This document shows, piece after piece, positions 6,929 to 16,845 of a stretch of DNA of 64,000 nt. The DNA lies in assembly GCA_017470245.1 (NCBI GenBank), contig JAFUEV010000005.1:119292-183291 (forward strand). Reading direction: 5' to 3'. The translations under genes were made by a program, and so were the position numbers. The notes under the pieces were generated by a model. It had not been told where the DNA came from, did not search any database, and saw only the letters and a list, made by a program, of their open reading frames with translations. The stretch comes from a bacterium. GTDB lineage: Bacteria; Cyanobacteriota; Vampirovibrionia; Gastranaerophilales; Gastranaerophilaceae. The stretch's first letter is position 1. Each line of letters opens with the position of its first letter.

Positions 6929-8302
6929 ATGTATAATGTAGCAATTGTAGGCGGCGGACCGGCAGGTATTTTTGCAGCACTGGAAATAATGAAGTTGAAA
7001 CCGGAATGGAAGGTTATTCTTGTTGAAAAGGGTGTTCAAATTGAAAAAAGAAAATGCTTGTTAAGAGAAGGTTATGCAAAATGTCCGACATGTAAAAAAT
7101 GTGGTTTATTATGCGGATGGGGAGGAGCAGGTGCTTTTTCTGACGGTAAATTAACGCTTACTCCTGATGTTGGCGGTCATTTACTGGACTATATGCCGAG
7201 GAAATCCGTCGAAGAACTTGTTAAATATACTGATGATACTTATTTGAAGTTTGGTGCTACGGATGAAGTTTTTGGCACAGATAAAGAAGTTTTTGCAGAC
7301 ATTGAAAGAGCTGCAACTCTTGCAGAATTAAAACTTGTTCATTCACCAGTAAGACACTTAGGTACGGAAAGAAGTTTAGACGTACTAAAAAATATGCAGG
7401 ATTATCTCGATAAAAGAATTACTATTTTATATGATACAATTGCCGATAAATTAATTGTAGAAAACGGACAGGTTAAAGGCTTTATCACTCAAGACAATCA
7501 AAAGATTGAAGCAGAACATATTATTATTGCTCCGGGTAGAGAAGGTGCTGACTGGTTAACACATGAATTTGCAAAAAATAAAATAGGTATGGTAAATAAC
7601 GCTGTTGATGTCGGTGTAAGAGTAGAGCTTCCGGCACCTGTTTTTGAACCTATAACAGAAAAACTTTATGAATCAAAATTAATATATCATTCCCCTACAT
7701 TTGGTGATGAAGTAAGAACATTTTGTATGAACCCCTATGGCGAAGTTGTTACGGAAAATTATTCGGGTATATCTACAGTAAACGGTCATAGTTATGCTAA
7801 TTACAAAACGGCTAACACAAACTTTGCACTTTTGGTATCCGAAAAATTTACAGAACCTTTTAAAGAACCTATTGCATACGGGCAACATGTTGCAAGGTTG
7901 GCAAATATGCTTGCAGGCGGTGTATTGGTACAACGTTTCGGTGACTTATTGGACGGAAGACGTTCAACTCCCGAAAGAATTAAAAGTAGTATAATTACAC
8001 CTACGCTTGCTTGTGCAACTCCGGGTGATTTAAGTTTGGTTCTGCCTTACAGACAAATGACAGCAATAATTGAAATGCTATATGCATTAGATAAAATTGC
8101 TCCGGGTACTGCTTCCAGATATACTTTATTATATGGGGTTGAAGTTAAATTTTACTCCGGCAGAGTAAAACTTACAAACAACTTAGAAACTGAAGGCGTA
8201 AAAAATCTTTATGCTATAGGAGATGGTGCCGGTGTTACAAGAGGATTAATTCAAGCCTCTGCATCAGGTGTTCACGCAGCAAGAGTAATTTGTTCAAAAT
8301 AA
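6929..8302 (+). CDS. FAD-dependent dehydrogenase (COG2509-like)
   Basis: 457 residues from the ATG at 6929, which has GGAG six bases upstream; a GTG four codons earlier is less likely. The N-terminus is a Rossmann FAD-binding site, VAIVGGGPAGIFAA, followed by a cysteine cluster (CLLREGYAKCPTCKKCG) and CGWGGAGAFSDGKL, typical of the uncharacterised 'FAD-dependent dehydrogenase' family. The C-terminus has a second FAD motif, YAIGDGAGVTRGLIQA. Substrate unknown; the clustered cysteines could bind a metal or serve redox chemistry. It is first in a plus-strand run, with the gcvT start 11 bases after its stop, so it may be cotranscribed with the glycine cleavage genes. Confidence 0.85.
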   Translation: MYNVAIVGGGPAGIFAALEIMKLKPEWKVILVEKGVQIEKRKCLLREGYAKCPTCKKCGLLCGWGGAGAFSDGKLTLTPDVGGHLLDYMPRKSVEELVKYTDDTYLKFGATDEVFGTDKEVFADIERAATLAELKLVHSPVRHLGTERSLDVLKNMQDYLDKRITILYDTIADKLIVENGQVKGFITQDNQKIEAEHIIIAPGREGADWLTHEFAKNKIGMVNNAVDVGVRVELPAPVFEPITEKLYESKLIYHSPTFGDEVRTFCMNPYGEVVTENYSGISTVNGHSYANYKTANTNFALLVSEKFTEPFKEPIAYGQHVARLANMLAGGVLVQRFGDLLDGRRSTPERIKSSIITPTLACATPGDLSLVLPYRQMTAIIEMLYALDKIAPGTASRYTLLYGVEVKFYSGRVKLTNNLETEGVKNLYAIGDGAGVTRGLIQASASGVHAARVICSK

Positions 8303-8313
8303 AAGAGGTTTAT

Positions 8314-9417
8314 ATGGCAAGAACATATTTATATAACAACCATGTTAAACTGGGTGCAAAAATGGTAGATTTTGCAGGTTGGGATATGCCTGTTCAATAT
8401 ACAAGCATAATTGAAGAACACAATAATGTAAGAAATAACGCAGGATTGTTTGATGTTTCTCACATGGGAGAAATTTTTATATCAGGTCAAGACGCTTTAA
8501 ATTTTCTGCAAAAAATGGTTCCTCAAGACATTTCAAAAGTAATTGATAACAAAGCTAAATACTGTCAATTTACAAATAATAAAGGTGGTATTGTTGATGA
8601 TTTATTCGTATATAAATTAGAACATAACAAATATTTGTTAGTTGTTAATGCTTCAAGACTTGAAGCTGACTATAACTGGCTTGTAAAGAATAAAGAAGGA
8701 TATAATGTTATCATAGACAATAAATCTGATTTTTATTCTATGGTTGCATTACAAGGTCCTAAAGCAGCAGATATTCTTGATGCGGCAGGAATAAAAAAAG
8801 AAAATCAACCAAGAACAATGTATATTATGCAATCAAAACTTGTTAATGAAGATGTTTTTGTTTCAAGAACAGGTTATACAGGTGAAGACGGTTTTGAAAT
8901 AATAATAAGGAATGAAAAAGTATCTGAATTATGGGAACTTCTCCTTGAAAAAGGGAAAGAATATAATATAATGCCAATTGGACTAGGTGCAAGAGATACT
9001 TTAAGACTGGAAGCCGCTATGAGCCTATACGGAAATGAATTAAACGAAAATACTACTCCAATTGAAGCAAGTTTAAGCTGGTCACTTGATAAAGAGAAAG
9101 AATTAGATTATATAGGTAAAGATATTATTCTTAATCAATTAAAAAACGGAACAGATAAAAAGCTAATTGCATTTAAAATGACAGATAGAGCTATTCCAAG
9201 ACATGAATACCCTATTTATTACAATAATGAAGAAATTGGACACGTTACAAGCGGAGGTGTTGCACCTTATTTAGGACAAAATATAGGTCTTGGATATATT
9301 AAAACAGACAAAAATTTAAAAATAAATGATACAATTCAAATAATGGTTCGTAATAAATTGTATAATGCTGTTATTACGAGTAAAAATTTTATAGAAAAAC
9401 ATAACAGAAACAATTAA
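8314..9417 (+). CDS. gcvT: Glycine cleavage system T protein (aminomethyltransferase)
   Basis: 367 residues from the ATG at 8314 (AGAGG at 8303-8307); the upstream in-frame TTG lies inside the previous gene. GcvT moves the methylene group from the aminomethyl-lipoyl arm of GcvH to tetrahydrofolate and releases ammonia. Family signatures seen are the start RTYLYNNHVKLGAKMVDFAGW, DVSHMGE, the GYTGEDGFEI folate-site segment, GLGARDTLRLEA and the C-terminal TSGGVAPYLGQNIGLGYI barrel segment. Normal length, immediately followed by gcvH. Confidence 0.95.
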   Translation: MARTYLYNNHVKLGAKMVDFAGWDMPVQYTSIIEEHNNVRNNAGLFDVSHMGEIFISGQDALNFLQKMVPQDISKVIDNKAKYCQFTNNKGGIVDDLFVYKLEHNKYLLVVNASRLEADYNWLVKNKEGYNVIIDNKSDFYSMVALQGPKAADILDAAGIKKENQPRTMYIMQSKLVNEDVFVSRTGYTGEDGFEIIIRNEKVSELWELLLEKGKEYNIMPIGLGARDTLRLEAAMSLYGNELNENTTPIEASLSWSLDKEKELDYIGKDIILNQLKNGTDKKLIAFKMTDRAIPRHEYPIYYNNEEIGHVTSGGVAPYLGQNIGLGYIKTDKNLKINDTIQIMVRNKLYNAVITSKNFIEKHNRNN

Positions 9418-9431
9418 AGGGAGAATAGAAT

Positions 9432-9812
9432 ATGACTGTAAAAGACAATATACAATGCAGCAAATCACATGAATATGTATATGAAGAAAATGGAAAATAT
9501 TATATCGGATTAACAGATTATGCTATAGAACAATTAGGTGACATAGTTTTTGTTGAGCTACCGGAAGTTGGTTCATCCTTTGCGAAAGGAGAAATTTTCG
9601 GAACCGTTGAATCTGTAAAAGCTGCATCGGAAATATATATGCCAATAAGCGGTTATGTAACAGATATTAATGAAGAATTAATTGAAAAACCTGAATTATT
9701 GAATGAAACACCATTTGACGAAGCTTGGTTAATAAAAGTTGTTTCTGAAAGTTATGAAGAAGATATCCGTGATATGGCAGATTATAATACGTACAAAGAA
9801 GAAGTTGAGTAA
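9432..9812 (+). CDS. gcvH: Glycine cleavage system H protein
   Basis: 126 residues, the normal size for the lipoyl carrier that shuttles the aminomethyl group between the P, T and L proteins. The lipoylated lysine is Lys63 in GTVESVKAASEIYMP, and the ITDYAxxQLGDIVFVELPEVG strand region is present (here starting LTDYAIEQLG). A GGGAG ribosome site precedes the ATG. It lies 14 bases after gcvT and 2 bases before gcvPA, indicating one operon. Confidence 0.96.
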   Translation: MTVKDNIQCSKSHEYVYEENGKYYIGLTDYAIEQLGDIVFVELPEVGSSFAKGEIFGTVESVKAASEIYMPISGYVTDINEELIEKPELLNETPFDEAWLIKVVSESYEEDIRDMADYNTYKEEVE

Positions 9813-9814
9813 AA

Positions 9815-11113
9815 ATGAATAATTATAAAGCAAATTCTGATGAAACAATAAAAGAAATGTTAGCAAGTATTGGAGAGAAAGACACCGAAGGACTTTTTTC
9901 CATGATTGATAAACGTGCAATTATGCAAGAATTACCGCTTCCTGAAGCAATGAGTGAAATGGAAGTACAAAAGATTGTAAAATCAATTGCAAAAGAAAAC
10001 AAAACCGAATACGAATATTTTATAGGCGGAGGAAGTTATAAGCGATTTATCCCTGCTGCTATTTCTCAGATTTCATCAAGATTTGAATTTAATACGGCAT
10101 ATACCCCATATCAGCCGGAAATATCGCAAGGTACATTGCAGGTTATATATGAGTTTCAATCAATGATTTGTGATATTACAGGAATGGATGTTTGTAATGC
10201 ATCTGTTTATGATGCTGGCAGTGCTTGTGCAGAAGCAATGAGAATGGCTGTCAGAAACAGCGGTAAGTATAAAATTCTTGTAAGCGGATGTATAAATCCC
10301 GAATATATGCAAGTTATAAAGACCTATGCACACGCAGGTGATATTGAAGTTGAAGAAGTTTCAACGGAAAAATTTAAAACAAATATATCTTCAATTAAGG
10401 ATAAAATGAAATCTGGGGATTATGCAGGATTAATTATCCAAAATCCTAATTTCTTTGGTTCTCTTGAAGACATTGAAGAGATAAAAAACATTGAAAAACA
10501 TCCGAAAACAATGCTTATTGCTTGTACGGAAATGATAAGTGCTTGTGTATTGGTAAAACCATCAGATTATAATGCTGATATTGTTGTCGGAGATGTTCAA
10601 TCATTTGGTAATCCTATGTCATTTGGCGGCCCATCTGCAGGATTTATTGCAACACTTGATAAATATAAAAGACAACTTGCCGGAAGGATTGTAGGAAGGA
10701 CTCTGGATGCTGACGGCAATCAAGCATTTACATTAACACTGCAAGCAAGAGAACAACACATAAGAAGAGAAAAAGCTACAAGTAATATTTGTTCAAATCA
10801 GGGACTTGCAATATTAAATGCAGTTGTTTATCTTTCTTTACTTGGAAAAACAGGTGTAGAACAAGTTGCATTTTTAAGCGCAAAAAATGCCAATATTCTT
10901 GCAAACAAATTAAAAGAAAAAGGATATAAAATTTTAAATACAGATTTCTTTAACGAATTTGTTTTAGAAGTAAATAATTCAAACAAATTTTTAGCACAAA
11001 TGAAACAAAATAATATTCTGGCAGGATTAAAACTCAACGATAAACAAATTCTTGTTTGTACAACAGAAATTAATACAAAAGAAGAAATAGAAAATTATAT
11101 TCAAAACGCATAA
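9815..11113 (+). CDS. gcvPA: Glycine dehydrogenase (decarboxylating) subunit 1
   Basis: 432 residues, typical for the N-terminal half of a split P protein, which decarboxylates glycine with pyridoxal phosphate and loads the aminomethyl group on GcvH. Seen are the N-terminal SIGExDxEGLF-like start, FIGGGSYKRFIPAA, the TAYTPYQPEISQGTLQ segment and GGPSAGFIA. The PLP-binding lysine is expected in the other subunit (GcvPB), which does not follow: the next gene, 18 bases on, is a membrane glycosyltransferase. So gcvPB must be elsewhere or missing. No glycine riboswitch is seen upstream of the operon. Confidence 0.93.
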   Translation: MNNYKANSDETIKEMLASIGEKDTEGLFSMIDKRAIMQELPLPEAMSEMEVQKIVKSIAKENKTEYEYFIGGGSYKRFIPAAISQISSRFEFNTAYTPYQPEISQGTLQVIYEFQSMICDITGMDVCNASVYDAGSACAEAMRMAVRNSGKYKILVSGCINPEYMQVIKTYAHAGDIEVEEVSTEKFKTNISSIKDKMKSGDYAGLIIQNPNFFGSLEDIEEIKNIEKHPKTMLIACTEMISACVLVKPSDYNADIVVGDVQSFGNPMSFGGPSAGFIATLDKYKRQLAGRIVGRTLDADGNQAFTLTLQAREQHIRREKATSNICSNQGLAILNAVVYLSLLGKTGVEQVAFLSAKNANILANKLKEKGYKILNTDFFNEFVLEVNNSNKFLAQMKQNNILAGLKLNDKQILVCTTEINTKEEIENYIQNA

Positions 11114-11131
11114 CCCAACAAGAGGTATAAA

Positions 11132-12856
11132 GTGAATTACCCAAATAAATATATAAGTATATTCCATATAGTATTACTGGCAATAATTTGTTTTATGATA
11201 TTTTTTTCCAATATGTCATCTTATCCTTTTATAGATACAGATGAAACGAAATTTGTTTCCATTGCAAAAGAAATGTTAAACTATAGCGATTGGATTAATG
11301 TAAAATTAAACGGAGAGAATATATATACTATTCCTCCTTTCTTTTTTTGGATAACAAATCTATTTTGCGTATTAATCGGGAAAATAAGTATTGTAACAAT
11401 GAGAATGCCTATTTCTATAATTTCTTTAGCAGGCGTTTTAATTTTATATTCTGAACTAAAAAAAATATTAACCCAAACCTATGCGAGTATTATCACTCTG
11501 ATTTTTACAACTTGTCTTGGAATCCTTATATTTTCAAGACTTGCAACAAACGATATGATGTCGTTAATTATATTTATGGTAACAATATTACTATCATATA
11601 AAGTTATATTTACCGAAAATGAAAAAAATACCATATTTTATTGGCTGTTAATATATTCATTAAGTGCAATTTCCGTATTATGCAGCGGTTTATTTGGTTT
11701 TGCAATTATATTTATATCGATATTAACAATGCACATTTTTGCCGGCAAACTAAAAGAACTTTTTCATCCGAAAAACTTTTTGTCAGGGATTATTACTTTT
11801 TTAATACTGTTATGTCCTTGGTTTGTAATTATGATATATAAGCACAAACTAATGTTTATAAAAGAATACCTTAGCATATATAATTTTATAAAATATATAG
11901 GTATTAAAGAATTTTTAAACGTAATAGGTCTTTTTGTAATATCTTTTTCGCCATGGATTTTTTCTTTCTTATGGATATTAGGCAAAAAATCTAAAGATAT
12001 ATTTAATTCTATATTTTCATATTTCAAAGATAATTCACAGGATAAATTAAAAGAAAAATGGAAAAAGCTAAAGAAAATAGATAAGTTTGCTTCACTAAAC
12101 ACAATTGTATTCTTTACTTCATTTATTTTTGCTCTTTTGTATGGTTACAAATATACATATTTAATCCTATTTATGATATTTCCTGCAGCTTGCATTTCAG
12201 GCAAATATTGGTATGAATACATCATCAAACATCAACACGGTAAAAGTATATTTTTTGCAACAATAATTCCGAATTTAATATTAATTATATGTTCATTACT
12301 GGGTTTATTCGGACATAATATATTAAACGAATGGATATTTCAGGGATTCAGCAATTTATTAATACCTTTAATTATTATATTTTTTGTAATTCCTGTTATA
12401 AGTATTTTTGCGGTAATTTTAAAAGGAAGAATTGTTCCGTTTGTTGCAAATATTATACTTATGGTAAGCTTATCGTTTGTAATTACACCAAGTATATTTA
12501 ATTTTATTGCTGCAAACGGAGGTGAAAATGATTTAATAAACTTCGCTCAAATAGCAAAAAATGACAATGTAAAACTTGCAGCATTTATTTCATCCAAAAA
12601 ACACAGTATACTATATTACTACGATAAACCTGTAGAATTTCTTGGGAATAGTGATTTTGAACAATTAAAAATTTTTTTGGAAGAAAATCCATTCGCATAC
12701 GTTATTGTAGCAATCAAGGATATGAGTGAAATAGAAGCCCACGAAATTAAATATATGTTATTGGATTCAGGAAAAAGATACTGTTTAATACAATATATGT
12801 CTTATGATGTTGAAATGTATGAAGATACAACAGAACCGGAGATTATAGTCTATTAA
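11132..12856 (+). CDS. ArnT/PMT-like membrane glycosyltransferase
   Basis: 574 residues with about 11-12 hydrophobic segments in the first 460 and a soluble C-terminal part. The first periplasmic loop has [17 protein letters not shown], the acidic motif of GT83 (ArnT-like) enzymes, which transfer a sugar from undecaprenyl phosphate to lipid A or other acceptors at the outer face of the inner membrane. The acceptor and sugar cannot be inferred. The start is GTG at 11132 with AGAGG upstream. It follows gcvPA closely and the yidD start lies one base past its stop, so the three are probably cotranscribed without an obvious functional link. Confidence 0.78.
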   Translation: MNYPNKYISIFHIVLLAIICFMIFFSNMSSYPFIDTDETKFVSIAKEMLNYSDWINVKLNGENIYTIPPFFFWITNLFCVLIGKISIVTMRMPISIISLAGVLILYSELKKILTQTYASIITLIFTTCLGILIFSRLATNDMMSLIIFMVTILLSYKVIFTENEKNTIFYWLLIYSLSAISVLCSGLFGFAIIFISILTMHIFAGKLKELFHPKNFLSGIITFLILLCPWFVIMIYKHKLMFIKEYLSIYNFIKYIGIKEFLNVIGLFVISFSPWIFSFLWILGKKSKDIFNSIFSYFKDNSQDKLKEKWKKLKKIDKFASLNTIVFFTSFIFALLYGYKYTYLILFMIFPAACISGKYWYEYIIKHQHGKSIFFATIIPNLILIICSLLGLFGHNILNEWIFQGFSNLLIPLIIIFFVIPVISIFAVILKGRIVPFVANIILMVSLSFVITPSIFNFIAANGGENDLINFAQIAKNDNVKLAAFISSKKHSILYYYDKPVEFLGNSDFEQLKIFLEENPFAYVIVAIKDMSEIEAHEIKYMLLDSGKRYCLIQYMSYDVEMYEDTTEPEIIVY

Positions 12857-12857
12857 T

Positions 12858-13064
12858 ATGAAGAAACTGATTTTAAAGTTAATTTCAATATATCAATGGT
12901 TTTCAAAGTATACACCTCCGGTTTGCAGATTCTATCCTACCTGTTCTGAATATATGAAGCAGGCAATAATAAAATACGGAGTATTAAAAGGCGGATTTTT
13001 AGGAATTAAAAGGATATTAAAATGTCATCCTTTTCATCCCGGAGGATATGACCCTGTACCATAA
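12858..13064 (+). CDS. yidD: Membrane protein insertion efficiency factor
   Basis: 68 residues, the usual size for YidD, a small inner-membrane-associated protein that helps YidC insert proteins. Family signatures are all present: [10 protein letters not shown] with its two cysteines, the [24 protein letters not shown] end. YidD normally sits in the rpmH-rnpA-yidD-yidC cluster; here it is alone behind an ArnT-like gene. It converges with leuC, whose 3' end is one base away. Confidence 0.95.
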   Translation: MKKLILKLISIYQWFSKYTPPVCRFYPTCSEYMKQAIIKYGVLKGGFLGIKRILKCHPFHPGGYDPVP

Positions 13065-13065
13065 A

Positions 13066-14331
13066 TTATAATTCGGCAGGAGAAGCTATTTTCCCCATTA
13101 CAGCACTTGCTGCTGCTACATAAGGAGATGCAAGATAAACTTCACTATCTACATGTCCCATTCTGCCTACAAAATTTCTGTTAGTAGTGGATATTGCACG
13201 TTCACCTGCTGCAAGTATGCCGGCATGTCCGCCAAGACAAGGTCCGCAAGTAGGTGTTGAAACAGCTCCGCCAGCTTCTATAATTGTTTCTATATATCCT
13301 AATCTTAGTGCTTCAAGATAAATTTGTTGCGTTGCTGGAAATACTATCAACCTTACATTTTTGTGCACCTGTCTGCCTTTTAGTATTTCTGCAGCAGCTT
13401 TTATATCTGATAATCTACCATTCGTGCAGCTGCCAATTACGGATTGTTGGATTTTTATGTCTCCTACTTTTGAAATAGGACGTGTGTTTCCGGGAAGATG
13501 CGGAAATGCAACCGTAGGCTCAATCTCCTCCGTATTATAAACAATTGTTTTTTCATATTGAGCATCTGCATCACTTGTATAAATTTTATACGGACGTATG
13601 CTTCTGTTTTCCAAGTATTTTTTTGTTATTTCATCAGGTTCAATAATACCGTTTTTAGCGCCTGCTTCAATAGCCATATTACAAATAGTAAATCTTCCAT
13701 CCATTGGTAATTCTCTAATTGTTGAGCCACCTATTTCAAGCGTTTTATATAAAGCACCATCTACACCAATATCTCCAATTAAATGTAAAATTAAATCTTT
13801 GGCACTAACCCATTTATTAAGTTTTCCGTTAAACTCAACCTTTATAGCAGAAGGCACTTTTAACCAGGTTTCACCTGATGCCATTGCACAAGCAATATCA
13901 GTAGAACCCATTCCTGTCGAAAATGCACCAAGAGCACCATAAGTACAAGTATGAGAATCAGCTCCTATTACAATATCTCCTGCAGTTACAATACCTTTGT
14001 CAGGCAATAGAGCATGTTCAATGCCCATTCTGCCAACTTCAAAGAAGTGTTCTATATCGTATTTATGAACAAATTCTCTTATTTGTTTAACCTGTTCAGC
14101 TGATTTTATATCTTTATTCGGAACAAAATGATCAGGAACAAAGACAACACGTTTATTATCAAAAACTTTATCAACACCTATTTTATTAAACTCATTTATA
14201 GCAACAGGGCCGGTAATATCGTTTGCAAGTGTTATATCTACTTTCGCAGTAATTAATTGTCCTGCCGTAACTTCACTTAAACCGGCATGGTCTGCCAATA
14301 TTTTTTCTGTTATATTCATAGGTTTTGACAT
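13066..14331 (-). CDS. leuC: 3-isopropylmalate dehydratase large subunit
   Basis: 421 residues, matching the shorter archaeal/bacterial LeuC (homoaconitase-like) subtype. With LeuD it isomerises 2- to 3-isopropylmalate in leucine synthesis. The 4Fe-4S ligands are visible as Cys302 (SCTNGR) and Cys362/Cys365 (TCGPCLGGH). [23 protein letters not shown] (124-146) is the substrate-loop signature. leuD, leuA and leuB are not in the window. The related homoaconitate hydratase cannot be ruled out from sequence alone. Divergent from tsaD, with 75 bases between the two starts. Confidence 0.9.
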   Translation of the reverse strand: MSKPMNITEKILADHAGLSEVTAGQLITAKVDITLANDITGPVAINEFNKIGVDKVFDNKRVVFVPDHFVPNKDIKSAEQVKQIREFVHKYDIEHFFEVGRMGIEHALLPDKGIVTAGDIVIGADSHTCTYGALGAFSTGMGSTDIACAMASGETWLKVPSAIKVEFNGKLNKWVSAKDLILHLIGDIGVDGALYKTLEIGGSTIRELPMDGRFTICNMAIEAGAKNGIIEPDEITKKYLENRSIRPYKIYTSDADAQYEKTIVYNTEEIEPTVAFPHLPGNTRPISKVGDIKIQQSVIGSCTNGRLSDIKAAAEILKGRQVHKNVRLIVFPATQQIYLEALRLGYIETIIEAGGAVSTPTCGPCLGGHAGILAAGERAISTTNRNFVGRMGHVDSEVYLASPYVAAASAVMGKIASPAEL

Positions 14332-14406
14332 AAAATTTCCTCACATAAATACTATTTAAATGTTATTATAAAACATATACGCATTAATGAAAATATCGGA
14401 GAGAAA

Positions 14407-15462
14407 ATGCCTGTTAAAGAATTTAGAACACCAATTACAAATAAACCTGTTTTGATAGGTCCTGACAGTAATTATGACAATATTATATTTGCAATAGAAT
14501 CAAGTTGTGATGAAACAGCAGCAGCGATTGTCAGAAACGGAAGAGAAGTTTTATCAAATGTTGTAGCTTCACAAATAAAAACCCATATAGAATTTGGTGG
14601 CGTTGTTCCCGAAGTTGCGGCAAGAGAGCACTTAGAAGCAATAAATGTTGTTATTGCTCAAGCATTTGAGCAGGCAGGACTAAAAGCAGAAGATATTACA
14701 GCATTTGCAGCAACCGTAGGCCCCGGTTTAGTCGGTTCTCTTCTCGTAGGAATGAATGCAGGTAAAGCTCTTGCTATAGCTAATGATAAACCTTTTATAG
14801 GTGTTAATCACTTAAATGCTCATGTTTGCGCAAACTACCTTAATACGGATTTAAAACCGCCATTTGTTGCATTATTAATAAGCGGAGGACACACTCAAAT
14901 TATCGAGGTTAAAGACTGGCTTGACCAAAGAATTATCGGTGAAACAATAGATGATGCAATAGGTGAAGCTTATGATAAAGTTGCAAGATTAATAGGTTTA
15001 CCATACCCTGGTGGTGTTAATCTTGATAAGTTGGCACAAACAGGTAATCCCAACGCTTATAAACTTCCGGAAGCAAAACTTTCAAATGAATATGATTTTA
15101 GTTTCTCAGGATTAAAAACCGCATCATTACAACTTATACAGAAATTACGAAAAAACAATGATACTTTACCGACTGCCGATATCGCAGCCAGTTTTCAAGA
15201 AAATGTAACATCGGTTTTATTTAAAAAAACTAAAAAGGCAGCAGATAATATAAATGCAAACACAATTGTTTTAGCAGGCGGAGTAGCAGCTAATTCTGAG
15301 ATAAGAAAAAAATTCTTTGCACTGAGAGAACAAGGCTATAACATATATGCACCTGAAATGAAATATTGTACAGACAATGCCTCAATGATTGCTTCCAGCG
15401 CATATTTTCTGGCTAACACAATGGATTCATTGGATATTGAAGTTTTTTCAAGAATGAGCTAA
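14407..15462 (+). CDS. tsaD: tRNA N6-threonylcarbamoyladenosine transferase component
   Basis: 351 residues. TsaD (Kae1/YgjD) transfers the threonylcarbamoyl group to A37 of ANN-decoding tRNAs with TsaB and TsaE. The ASKHA start IFAIESSCDETAAAIV, the metal-binding HxxxH (His135, His139 in GVNHLNAHV), LISGGHTQI, and VLAGGVAANSEIR are present. About 25 residues precede the usual start of the family. The chosen ATG has GGAGAG just upstream, so the extension is probably real. Divergent from leuC. Confidence 0.95.
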   Translation: MPVKEFRTPITNKPVLIGPDSNYDNIIFAIESSCDETAAAIVRNGREVLSNVVASQIKTHIEFGGVVPEVAAREHLEAINVVIAQAFEQAGLKAEDITAFAATVGPGLVGSLLVGMNAGKALAIANDKPFIGVNHLNAHVCANYLNTDLKPPFVALLISGGHTQIIEVKDWLDQRIIGETIDDAIGEAYDKVARLIGLPYPGGVNLDKLAQTGNPNAYKLPEAKLSNEYDFSFSGLKTASLQLIQKLRKNNDTLPTADIAASFQENVTSVLFKKTKKAADNINANTIVLAGGVAANSEIRKKFFALREQGYNIYAPEMKYCTDNASMIASSAYFLANTMDSLDIEVFSRMS

Positions 15463-15466
15463 TAAT

Positions 15467-16540
15467 CTACATTTCTTCAATTTCAATTTTTTCTGATACC
15501 CTAGCTGTACCGTTTCGAGAAGGATTGGTAGTATAATGCATTTTGAACATATTCCATTCGTTTCTGCCTGATGCAATATAATTAACATGACTGTTTGTAT
15601 CGTACCTTTTTTCTTCTTTTATGACATTACCGTTATTATCCACAATTTTGACAATAGTAGCCTTTTTTGTTGGGTCATAAGCAACCCAACCATATTCATC
15701 GTAATATACTTCAACCCAGCCATGCTGCGGAATTTCTTTCCTTGCAATATTTCCTATAACCAATCTTGCAGGAATATTTTTTGCACGACACAATGCAACC
15801 ATAGCGGCAGAAAACTCAGAGCATTTTCCTTGTTTTACTTCCAACGTTTTCTTGGCGCCTAAAGTACCGGGGATTGCGACATAAGCAATATTTTTTTGAA
15901 GATATTCATATATATTTTGTACTATTTCTTCTTTCGTAGAACCTTTTATTCGTTTTGCAGCACTCTTTATCACCGAATCATTTGATTCAATATATAATTC
16001 AGGCTGCAAATATCTTGATAAATCTTTTTCCGGAGTTAAATTCTTATTTAATTTCTTTGCAGTATCAAGAGTATATGTTCTTACATTCGCATCACCCTCT
16101 AATACAAAAACAATATGTTGATTTTCTAAATTTTCAAGCTTATATTCTGCAATATTTGTTGTTCCGTTATTATACATTTTTTGAGGAGGAACTGATATAC
16201 TAAAATCAGAAACGTATTGTTTTTCTTTTTCATCAGAAGGAACTAATATTTGAACTTCCATATCTTTTATTGAGCCAAAAATTTCTACATCATAAGTATA
16301 TTTAAATTTATATTTTTTAAATGGAGGAAGTTCTACAACAGTTTCTTCCTTTGTCTTTTCCGGAAGTTGAAGTTGTTGTTGTTCTTTATCTTTATATGTT
16401 TGTTGCGCTGTTTTTTTCAAAACGGCGAAATTGTCTTTGCTTATAAATGAATATACAAAAACACATACAGCTATAAACAATGAAACAAAAATAATATTTA
16501 TAATAACAGAAACATCTGTTTTTTTATTTTTATCAGACAT
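15467..16540 (-). CDS. Membrane-anchored transglutaminase-like protein
   Basis: 357 residues. Residues 11-33 form one membrane segment (IINIIFVSLFIAVCVFVYSF), so the rest is outside the inner membrane. The C-terminal third is a transglutaminase-like cysteine-protease fold, with Cys240 (QGKCSEFSAAMVALC), His273 (QHGWVEVYY) and Asp289 (WVAYDPTKK) in the expected order; bacterial members act as proteases or cross-linking enzymes with mostly unknown substrates. Residues ~75-180 look like a beta-rich domain. It converges with tsaD, with 4 bases between stops. Confidence 0.82.
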   Translation of the reverse strand: MSDKNKKTDVSVIINIIFVSLFIAVCVFVYSFISKDNFAVLKKTAQQTYKDKEQQQLQLPEKTKEETVVELPPFKKYKFKYTYDVEIFGSIKDMEVQILVPSDEKEKQYVSDFSISVPPQKMYNNGTTNIAEYKLENLENQHIVFVLEGDANVRTYTLDTAKKLNKNLTPEKDLSRYLQPELYIESNDSVIKSAAKRIKGSTKEEIVQNIYEYLQKNIAYVAIPGTLGAKKTLEVKQGKCSEFSAAMVALCRAKNIPARLVIGNIARKEIPQHGWVEVYYDEYGWVAYDPTKKATIVKIVDNNGNVIKEEKRYDTNSHVNYIASGRNEWNMFKMHYTTNPSRNGTARVSEKIEIEEM

Positions 16541-16621
16541 AATATCCTCTTTCTTGTATGGATATTATATCAAATATTACATTTAAAGTAAAAACAAGCT
16601 TTTTGTTGCATTTGCAACATA

Positions 16622-16837
16622 TTAGTTATAATCCCAACAATTAATATTACCGCAATATCTGCAAACAGCATGCTGATTCATAAAAGATAAATCGGGAATA
16701 AATGTATAGCCGTCAACCGTAATTTTTATATCATTATTCTTTGTATAACTTACATCAAATGTTTTTGAACCTTTATAAGACGGGCTAAACATTAATTCAA
16801 ACTTATCTACAGACGCACATTTCTTACATTTAAACAT
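16622..16837 (-). CDS. Small zinc-ribbon protein
   Basis: 71 residues with two Cys-x2-Cys knuckles, CKKC near the start (residues 4-7) and CRYC near the end (59-62), as in a treble-clef or zinc-ribbon fold. The middle is beta-like. It starts 8 bases after the stop of the upstream membrane protein (16846-17802) on the same strand, so they are likely cotranscribed. Function unknown. Confidence 0.65.
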   Translation of the reverse strand: MFKCKKCASVDKFELMFSPSYKGSKTFDVSYTKNNDIKITVDGYTFIPDLSFMNQHAVCRYCGNINCWDYN

Positions 16838-16845
16838 ATCCCGTA

